A DNA stretch of 16,209 nucleotides from Baffinella frigidus (taxonomy: Eukaryota > Cryptophyceae > Cryptomonadales > Baffinellaceae). The notes beneath the pieces are model-generated. The model was not told the DNA's origin and did not search any database. It saw only the letters and a program-made list of their open reading frames with translations. A program made the translations under genes and the position numbers. The DNA is taken from the NCBI GenBank assembly GCA_026770585.1, contig MU646908.1, positions 243,180 to 259,388 on the forward strand, read 5' to 3'. This document shows, one piece after another, positions 7,944-15,800 of this stretch. Positions within the stretch are counted from its first letter, which is position 1, and each line of letters begins with the position of its first letter.

Positions 7944-8023
7944 CATAGGACCACCGCAGGGCCCTAGGCATGGGTCTACTGTAGGGTCCTAGGGGGAGGC
8001 ACTTTCTTAGGAGCGAGGTACCC
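7944..8023. mobile_element. Family A element, copy A10 (left end missing), abutting B2
   Basis: The core and right half are present (GGACCACCGCAGGGCCCTAG to GAGCGAGGTACCC). The left terminus is absent, and the right terminus is truncated exactly where family B element B2 starts. Confidence 0.75.
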
Positions 8024-8128
8024 TATCCCTTGAGTTCCCAGTAGGTTCATACGCCCTACCGTAAGGCCCTAGGACCTGCCTAGGACCTCCGTGGGGTCAA
8101 TTTTGACCCCATGGGCACTTAAGGGATA
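8024..8128. mobile_element. Family B element, copy B2
   Basis: TATCCCTTGAGTTCCCAGTA on the left and GGGCACTTAAGGGATA on the right, 105 bp, with the shared core CCTACCGTAAGGCCCTAGG. Confidence 0.8.
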
Positions 8129-8228
8129 GGTCCCTGCCTTGCCGCAGGTGAATGCCCTCGCACCCCCCCCTCCGTGGCTCGCACCCAGTCCCTTGCTCGG
8201 ATAGCGCGGCGGGGGCAAATGCATCGGG

Positions 8229-8342
8229 TACAGGGGTACCTCGCTCATAAGCTACCCCCTAGGACCCTACAGTAGCCCTATGCTTAGGACCCTATGGTGG
8301 TCCTGGGGGGTGGCAGTTTCTTATGAGCGAGGTACCCCTGTA
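8229..8342. mobile_element. Family A element, copy A11
   Basis: Both ends are intact (TACAGGGGTACCTCGCTCA, GAGCGAGGTACCCCTGTA); the left subterminal C-run is shortened. Confidence 0.87.
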
Positions 8343-8608
8343 TTTATTGTCTTCAGCTGCGATCGGGAGCCCCCCAAACATGGACGCGCCTAGTAGGATC
8401 CTACCTTTGTTTCGAATTCGTACCCGATCCGTTTGCCCCCTCGCTATGCGACCAAGGCGCTACGCTACAGCACGCAGAAAAGGTGCTGCGGTAGACCTAC
8501 CGAAGGACACTAGGGTGGTGTGTGGCCATGCTTCCGCGTTTCGTGGCGTCTATGTCCTTGTCAATCACGGCCTCCTTGGGTGGAACACACAGTGGTACAA
8601 ACACGTCA
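8343..8608. other. No recognisable gene
   Basis: An open frame runs through here only because it begins and ends in family A copies; no protein family resemblance is seen. Confidence 0.45.
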
Positions 8609-8675
8609 CAGTAGGCATATGCCCTACGGTGGTCCTAGGGGGGTGGCAGTTTCTTATGAGCGAGGTACCCCTGTA
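8609..8675. mobile_element. Family A right half, copy A12
   Basis: CAGTAGGCATATGCCCTACGG through GAGCGAGGTACCCCTGTA; no left half. Confidence 0.78.
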
Positions 8676-8855
8676 TCGACGATTCTACCCTGACGCTCCG
8701 GCAGCCATCCACCAGCCATCCCAAGTGGCTCAAATAGCGCCCTGCAAGGTCTTCGATTTTACCTTGGATCGGGGTCGGATCCGTCCCCAATCCAAGGTAA
8801 ATCGAAAACGCCCCAGAACACTATTTGAGCGTATCGACGATTCTACCCTGACGCT
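8673..8855. repeat. 25 bp direct repeats bracketing a hairpin element
   Basis: GTATCGACGATTCTACCCTG followed by ACGCT occurs at 8673-8697 and 8831-8855. Between them is a ~103 bp inverted-repeat element (8728-8830). Confidence 0.75.
8728..8830. mobile_element. Hairpin element with GCTCAAATAG ends
   Basis: GCTCAAATAG (8728-8737) and CTATTTGAGC (8821-8830) are perfect inverses. The inner arms CGATTTTACCTTGGAT and ATCCAAGGTAAATCG also pair. Confidence 0.7.
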
Positions 8856-8871
8856 GCGGCGATTGTCGAGG

Positions 8872-9024
8872 TACAGGGGGTACCTCGCTCATCAGAAAGC
8901 GCTTGCTCCTAGGACCCGCTCATCAGAAAGCGCTTGCTCCTAGGACCCTACAGTAGGCCTGTGCCTAGGGCCCTATGGTGGTCCTAGGGGGGTGGGCGAT
9001 TCTTATGAGCGAGGTTGCCCTGTA
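8872..9024. mobile_element. Family A element, copy A13, with internal 31 bp tandem duplication
   Basis: Ends present (TACAGGGGGTACCTCGCTCA, GAGCGAGGTTGCCCTGTA). CGCTCATCAGAAAGCGCTTG to AGGACC is duplicated in tandem (8886-8916 and 8917-8947). Confidence 0.83.
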
Positions 9025-9084
9025 GGTTGGGGAACTCCGACTGGGCGGGCAACTCCGACGTAGTCGCTCCAGATAGATGGGATT

Positions 9085-9151
9085 GGAAGCATGACCTTTC
9101 TTAAGAACCAGTTCCGGTGTCCGCCTATTTTTTGGGAGCTCGAAGAACCTA
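9085..9151. repeat. Dispersed duplicate shared with 2431-2505
   Basis: Second copy of the ~65 bp block; it runs directly into a family A half-element. Confidence 0.65.
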
Positions 9152-9198
9152 AAGGGGGCGGGGGGGGGGGCGTTTCTTGTGAGCGAGGTATCCCTGTA
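9149..9198. mobile_element. Family A right end only, copy A14
   Basis: A G-run followed by TTTCTTGTGAGCGAGGTATC and CCTGTA; no left half. Confidence 0.72.
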
Positions 9199-9520
9199 TG
9201 CCATGCACACTCAACGCCTGCACTTTCGCAAACACAGCTACTCGCTGTACATGGATGTACACTAATCGCTCTACAAAGACGGCTCGTCCCGCTGAACATG
9301 GATGAAGTGGCGTCCGACAACACCCGCACACATAACTCAACGCGTGTACTCTCGCAAACTCAGGTAACCCATGTACATCCCCCCCCCATCCCCCCCGCAC
9401 TCCATCCTCCTCCCGCCCCGCCTCTACACCTCTCGCGGCGTCGCAGAGAGACGCTCTCACGTAGCCTCACTGAGGGCGCACACATGGCGTCAGGCTGTGG
9501 CGGTATCGACAAAGGCCGCC
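9199..9520. repeat. Spacer with a ~31 bp duplicated block
   Basis: CACTCAACGCCTGCACTTTC then GCAAACACAG (about 9209-9238) recurs as ACTCAACGCGTGTACTCTCG then CAAACTCAG (about 9333-9362), 123 bp apart. C-rich runs follow. No gene is supported. Confidence 0.55.
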
Positions 9521-9572
9521 CTCTCTCTCTCTCTGTCTCTCTCTCTCTCTTTCTCTCTCTCTCTCACTCTCA
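9521..9572. repeat. CT microsatellite
   Basis: (CT)n with occasional G and T interruptions. Confidence 0.9.
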
Positions 9573-9653
9573 CCCCCAAGAGAGAGCTCAACGCTTTCCC
9601 TCCTCCTCCTCGCCGGAGTCATGGAGCAACGCAGGCAGGGGCAAGCTGGTATC

Positions 9654-9686
9654 AACAAAGGCCTCTCTCCAACAGAGGCCTTTGTT
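9654..9686. other. Perfect 13 bp stem-loop downstream of the TPR gene
   Basis: AACAAAGGCCTCT pairs perfectly with AGAGGCCTTTGTT across a 7-base loop, about 80 bases past the TPR stop codon. It may be a 3' UTR structure or a miniature foldback relic; nothing decides between them. Confidence 0.5.
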
Positions 9687-9702
9687 CCAACTCCTCTTCA
9701 AA

Positions 9703-9756
9703 AATCCCGAACATAGATCAAGATCCCGCACATAGAGAAAAATCCCGAACATAGAG
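9703..9756. repeat. Three ATCCCGAACATAGAG-type repeats in the 3' flank of the TPR gene
   Basis: Three imperfect ~18 bp units (ATCCCGAACATAGA, ATCCCGCACATAGAG, ATCCCGAACATAGAG) lie just downstream of the TAA stop, in the probable 3' UTR. No AATAAA signal is evident next to them. Confidence 0.6.
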
Positions 9757-9766
9757 ATCCTCTTAA

Positions 9767-9889
9767 TTAAGCCTCATCCTGGTCCTCGTCGCCCGAATCC
9801 TCGAGGAACTGAGGCTGGTCAAGCTGGTCGGCGATCGACGCGACATACTCCTCGTACTGCGCGTTCCCCCGCGCCATTCCGATCATCAC
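9767..9889 (-). CDS. TPR gene terminal exon with stop (40 codons plus TAA)
   Basis: Reads VMIGMARGNAQYEEYVAS then IADQLDQPQFLEDSGDEDQD, EA and TAA. It follows MAK of exon 8 and closes the last TPR before an acidic tail. The acceptor is GCCGGCAG. Only this copy carries the acidic tail and stop; two 5'-part copies occur at 9993-10061 and 10147-10201 in the preceding intron. Confidence 0.82.
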   Translation of the reverse strand: MMIGMARGNAQYEEYVASIADQLDQPQFLEDSGDEDQDEA

Positions 9890-12800
9890 CTGCCGGCAGT
9901 CAAGACAGTCACGACACGGCAGTCAAGACAGTCAAGGCAGTCAGGGCAGTCACGACAAGGCAGTCGAGGCAGTCAAGGAAGTCAAGACAGTCAAGCTGGT
10001 CGACGATCGCCGCCACGTACTCCTCATACTGCGCGTCCCCGCGCGCCATCCCGATCATCACCTGTTGAAGAGAGAGAAAAGTGTCAAGGCAGTCAAGGCA
10101 GTCAAGGCAGTCACGATCAAGACAGTCAAGACAGTCAAGACGGTCAATGCTGACCACGTGCTCCTCGTACTGCGCGTTCCCACGCGCCATCCCGATCAGA
10201 CCTGCCGTACAGGGGTACCTCGCTCATTAGAAACCGCCCCCCACTAGGACCCTACAGTAGGCCTAGGCCTAGTGCCCTATGGTGATCCTGGGGGGGGGGG
10301 CGCTTTCTTATGAGCGATGTACCCCTGTAGCGTCTAGCGTTTAGGCTTGTCAGCACACGAAAATAAAAGGACCGATCTGCAAAGCCCACTGCTACTGAAA
10401 AGCCAAAGGGGAAGTCTCAAAAAGTAGCGGACACCAGAGTGTCCGCTACTTTGGAGCCATTTGCCCCTCAATAGGCAATTTCTACCCTCAGGACGTGACC
10501 AAAATTCGTCAAAAGGTAACCTTCAAATAGTTTTAGTGTCGTGTCCGAGAATTTGAGAAGTCCCCTGTGGCTTTGCAGTAGTGTGTGAATCGAGGAGGGC
10601 CTCCTAGCTCTGCCTCGCTCGGGTTGGCCGACTATTCTCAAGTCGCCATGCTGGGGTTGCGGTAAAAACCTGTCAACTTTGGATCGGGAAAGAGCCCGGG
10701 CTCACCATACTGGTAAGCCCAAGGAGACTGAGGCACAGACAGCTAGGACTCGCGCGGCTGCCATGGCAACGGTGGATTGTTGCTACTGTAGGATTCGAGC
10801 CCGGACCTTAGCTATCTTGACGTCGTGCATGTCCAGGCTGCGCGCCTCCCCCCTCGAAGTGAACCAAACCGAGGATGGGGACTGAGCTCTTTCCTTCGAG
10901 GGAATGGTCGCATGTGAACCATCCCTCGAAGGAAACGGCAAAACCTCCAGGAGCGTTCAGAGAGGGTTTCAGACCCTGGCCATCTGCGCCGTCTTGACGT
11001 CGGGTTGTCAGCAAAACCTCCCAGGAGGGTTCAGACCATAAGCTCAGTGAAAGTCTCTTCTCTTCTCTTCAGAGAGGGTTTCAGACCTTGGCCATCTGCG
11101 CGGTCTTGACGTCGTGCATGTCCATGGCCAGGCTCCGCGCCTGTTCAGGGTTTAGGGTTTTGAGGTTTGGGGTTTGGGGTTTGGGGTTTGGGGTTTGGGG
11201 TTTGGGGTTTGGGGTTTGGGGTTTAGGGTTTGGGGTCTAGGGTATCCTCTTGCAGGTCTGAAAAATAAAGTGTCCATCTATATTTCGGGAATTCTGCTGA
11301 ATTTCACCCCTCAATTTCATCCTTTTTCAAATCTGAAAGCGCAGATCCTCGAGATTTGGCCGTCAGCTCCAGATTCTGCTAAAAAAAATCGAGCTGCGAT
11401 AAAATCGTGCCATCTTTACTACAGGCCAAAAAAGATGTTCTAAAGTGATTATAATGCTATTAGACCTGCAGGAGGATAGGGTTTCAGTTTTTTGGGTTTC
11501 GGGTTTTGGGTTTCGGGGGTTTCAGGTTTCGGGTTTCGGGTTGAGGGTTGAGGGGTTCGGGTGTGTGCCTGCTCGTAGAAGTTGGTGCTTTCGAGATACT
11601 CGCCCGCCTCGTTGGACAGCAAGCCCAAGTGCTGCTCCAGGGAGGTAACGGTCAGAGAGAGAGAGAGTCAGAGAGAGAGAGCGAGAGAGCGAGAGAGAGA
11701 GATAAAGAGCGAGCGAGAGCGAAAGAGAGAACTTTATTGTATTGCTACCAAAACGGCCACCATGTATGCACCCCCACCGACGTCAGGCTCTACTTTCCCA
11801 GGGCTGTCACTTGCCACTGATCACACTCAATTAGCTCGAGTTCAACCCCGACCAGGATATGAGCGACTGATCGATGCCTCCTCTGCCACCACGCCAACGT
11901 GAACCCTAAACCCCAAACCCTGACCCCCAAACCCCAGACCCCACACCTACCTGGTACGCTTCGAGCTGCGACTTTCCGTCCTTGAGCGCGACCGCGAGCT
12001 TGAGGTGCCGCTCCATGCATGCCTTCGCCGTCCGGGCGTCCCCTGCTCCACACCAGGCGGATCAAACACCCCTTTTAAAACCCGGGAGCTGTACAAGCGA
12101 GGAAGCGTGTAGTAATTTTCGTAGGTTTGGTCACGTGTGGCCCCACTTTTCGGGGAGACACGTGACCAACTCCGTACAAACGCCTGCCGCGAGCTTGAGG
12201 TGCCGCTCCATGCACGCCTTGGCCGTCCGGGCGTCGCCTGCTTACCACCAGCCCTCAGAGTGGGAGCAAAACGTCGTTTTCGAGACCCCTGATTTGCACC
12301 ACAGGTCGCCGGATTCCGGCGAGCTCCAGTACAAACCAAGGGAGCTGAAAAAGGCGATTTGGTCCCACTCTGAGGGCTGGGGTTGGCGTCGCCTGCTCCG
12401 CACAGCAGACGTTGATAGCATTCGTCAGTAACCCGTAAGCGACAAGACCTACAACCCTACGGTAGGCAACCCGTAGGGACATAGGGGGGTTCCTACGGAT
12501 GGTTTAGGGTTCAGGGTTCAGGGTTCAGATGCCGCTCCATGCATGCCTTCGCCGTCCGCGCATCGCCAGCAGAGGGTTCAGCGATTTATTGCACGATTTT
12601 GCCAAAGTCAATTTCCCCACAAAAGCCGTCAACTTATCAAAGCGGAACCCAGCACTGAGCGAGATCGCCTGACGCGTAAGGCGCCAGACAAGCAGCACAC
12701 CGCCAAAAGAGGTCGGGGTGAAGGTGGGTTGGTGTGGGGGGCCTAGGCTTTGGGGTTTGGGGTTTCAAGTTGACGGTTGGGGCTTAGGGTCTAGGCTTTA

Positions 12801-15800
12801 GGGTTGGGGGTTCAGGCTTGAGGGGCGCACCCATCTTGCCGGCGACAATCCCGAGGTTCCCGCATGCGAGAGACTCCCCGACGAGAGATGACATCACGAT
12901 GGCGTACCGCAGCGCCTGTTGCACTTCGGGTTTACGGTCTGTGTTTTGTGTTTTGTGTTCTGTGTTTTGTGTTTTGTGTTTGGCCGGCCACCCATGGAAG
13001 CGCAGCGCCTGTAGGTGTCAGGGTTGAGGGAAACGCAAACCCCAAGACCTGTCGAGGCATTAGGGTGCAGGCGTGAGGGTTGAGGGCAGCGTTTTGGGGT
13101 TTGGGGTTCGAGGTCGGTTGAGGGTCAGAGGTGGGGTTCCGCACGCGAGAGACTCCCCGACGAGAGATGACATCACGATGGCGTACCGCAGCGCCTGTAC
13201 GTGTCATGATTAGGGTTAGGGGCAGAGGTAGGGGTAGGGTTAGGGGTAGGGGTAGGGTTAGGGTTAGGGTTAGGGTTAGGGTTTATGAAAACCCAAAACT
13301 GACTTGGGGTTTAGGGAAGGAAACCCACGACACAACCCAAGACACAAAACGTGTGGAGGCGTTAGGTTGCAGGCGTTAGGGTTGAGGGTAGCGTTTTAGG
13401 CTTTGGGTTTCTAGGTCACGTTAGGGTTAGGGTGCAGAGTTCCGCACGCCAGAGAATCCCCGTCGAGAGATGACATCACGATCGCGTACCGCAGCGCCTG
13501 CAGCAGTTCGGGTTTGAGTTTTTGTTTTTGTTTTCCGTCCGAATCCCGGGAGGAATACACCCACCACGCCCCGTGTGTTCAACGGAGCTCTGTCTCAGTT
13601 TATTTGGGCTCCAGCGCTGTCTGTCTATGTGTGCCTTTTCCCGCTCCAAAGTCGAAGAATTCGACCGCAAACCCAAGCATGTCAACTTAACAATAGTCTG
13701 CGAGGACCTGGCGGTTGTCGAGCGAAGACTTCTCGACATCGCCAATCTGGGAGTACGCTCCCCTTTCCGCTGTAAAGTTGACGGATTTGTACCGCACACC
13801 CAAGCATGTCAACTTAACAATAGTCTGCGAGGACCTGGCGGTTGTCGAAGACTTCTCGAAATCACCCATCTGGGAATATTCGAGGCCAAGGTTGCAGCGC
13901 GCCACACACTCTTCCCCGCTCTAAAGTCGACAAATTTGTACCGCACACCCAGCATGTCAACTTTACAATAGTCCTCACCTGGCGGTGGTTGAGCGAGGAC
14001 TTTTCGAGATCGCCCATCTGGGAGTAGGCACCCGTTTCCGCTCTAAAGTTGACGGATTTGTACCGCACACACAAGCATGTCAACTTTACAATAGTCCGTC
14101 AAGAGTGAGGACCTGGCGGTGGTTGAGCGAGGACTTTTCGAGATCGCCCATCTGGGAGTAGGCCAGCCCGAGGTTGCAGTGCGCCACGAACTTGCCCGGA
14201 ACGTCGGCGATCGCGTTGTGCTGGCTGTGCACCTGTTCGTTCGTGGGTTTGTTTCGGGTGTAAGGTGTTAGGTGTTGTGTGTTTTGTGTTTTGGGGTCTA
14301 CAGTGCCGGGTGCATGATGAGAATGCTGGGCCATTCTCAATTCACAGCTGGGTGCGTCGCCTAGTCACTTCACTCCCTTGATTCACACGGGCAATCGGAC
14401 AAACATGATGCAGGGCGTCGGGTGCCGGGTGGACCTCGACAGCCGCCTCGTACTGGCGGAGCTTGTTGTGGTTGATCCCCACCGAGTTGAGCGCTAGCGC
14501 GTTGCAGGGTGCCGGGCGTCGGGTTCAGAGTGCAGGGTTCAGGGTGCAGGGTGTCGGGTGTGGAGTGTAGGGCGTCGGGTGCCGGGTGCGGGACAGCAAG
14601 ACCTCGACAGTTGGGTGCCGGGTGTGGGGTGTAGGGTGCGGGGTGTGCGTTGCAGGGTATAGGGAGTCGGATGCCGGGTGCCGGGTGTCGGACACATCGG
14701 ATGGAGGGTAGGGCAGAGTGCAATAAAGCGAGACCTCAACAGCCGCCTCGTACTGGCGGAGCTTGTAGTGGTTGATCCCCACGGAGTTGAGGGCTAGCTG
14801 CTCCCCCTTCGAGTCCCCCGCCGCACGCGCCGCCTGCAAACGCGCTTAGGGTTTAGCTTTTCGGGTTTCAGGTTTCGGGTTTCGGGTTGCGGGTTTAAGA
14901 AATAGGGTAGACGGGCCCGCCTCAGCGGCCCGTGAGGCGACTCCTGGTTGAGGGTTAGGGGTACATGAAACCCTCGTGTTAGTTTTAAACCTTGCTCGGT
15001 GCAAAGCCTGCTCAGATTTCATCTCGGAAGAAAACTGAATCGGTTCCTTTCCAATAGGAGGTTGAATAGGAGAAATTAGTTGGGGCATAGTAAATTCAAT
15101 TAGGCCTCCTAATTAAACGGAAACGCTAATTAGGGAACTGATTCAGTTGTCTTAAGAGATGAGATGAGTGTGCTTCCTGGGAGAAAACGTGCACGGATCA
15201 GTCGAGAGGCGTATAGGGGGGTTAGGGTTTAGGGTTTAAGGTTTATGGCTTGGGATGTTGGGTTTAGGGTTTAGGGATTAGGGATTGTTGTGTAGGGTTC
15301 AGGGCCTAGGGTTTAGGCTTGAGGGGTTATGTTCAGTGTGTAGGTTTCAGGGTTTAGGGTTCAGGGTTTAGGGTTTAGGGTTTAGGGTTCAGGGCTTAGG
15401 GTTGATGGGGTGTACCTGAAGATACTGCTCATAGCAGCGGTTCGCCTTATCGTACTCTTTGTCGTTGTCGTGTAGCACCCCCTGGTTTCAGGGTTCAGGG
15501 TTCAGTAGGCGCCAGGGTTCAGTAGGCGCCAGGGTTCAGTAGGTTGAGCGCTCAGGGTTCAGGGTTCCGGAATCGTCGGGGTTCAGTGGGCTTCAGGGTT
15601 CATTCAGGGTTCTTGCAGGGTTCATTCAGGGTCTATTCAGGGTTCAGTGGGGTTCATGGTTCAGGATTTCAGCGTTCAGTGTTCAGTGGGGTTCAGTGGG
15701 GTTCAGGGTTTCAGGGTGCAGGGTTCAGTGGGGTTCATGGTTCAGGATTACAGGGTGCAGAGTTCAGTGTGGTTCTGGGTTCAGGGCTCCAGGGTTAAGC

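Noticed and set aside
8323-8943. 206-codon plus-strand open frame
   Set aside because: It starts in the right end of A11, crosses A12 and a hairpin element and ends in A13. It is an artefact of element ends (MSEVPLY twice).
9091-9735. 214-codon plus-strand open frame
   Set aside because: It crosses a dispersed repeat, a family A half-element, C-runs and a CT microsatellite (Ser/Leu run); no family resemblance.
9898-10143. CRISPR-like array
   Set aside because: Units are 9-10 bp tandem repeats without spacers, in a eukaryotic intron; this is a minisatellite.
11174-11443. Gly/Trp/Phe-rich frame (GFGVWGLGFG)
   Set aside because: Translation of the TTTGGGG tract in an intron.
9890-14112. Introns 4 and 8 both measuring 1197 bp
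   Set aside because: Their contents are unrelated; the equal length is taken as coincidence.
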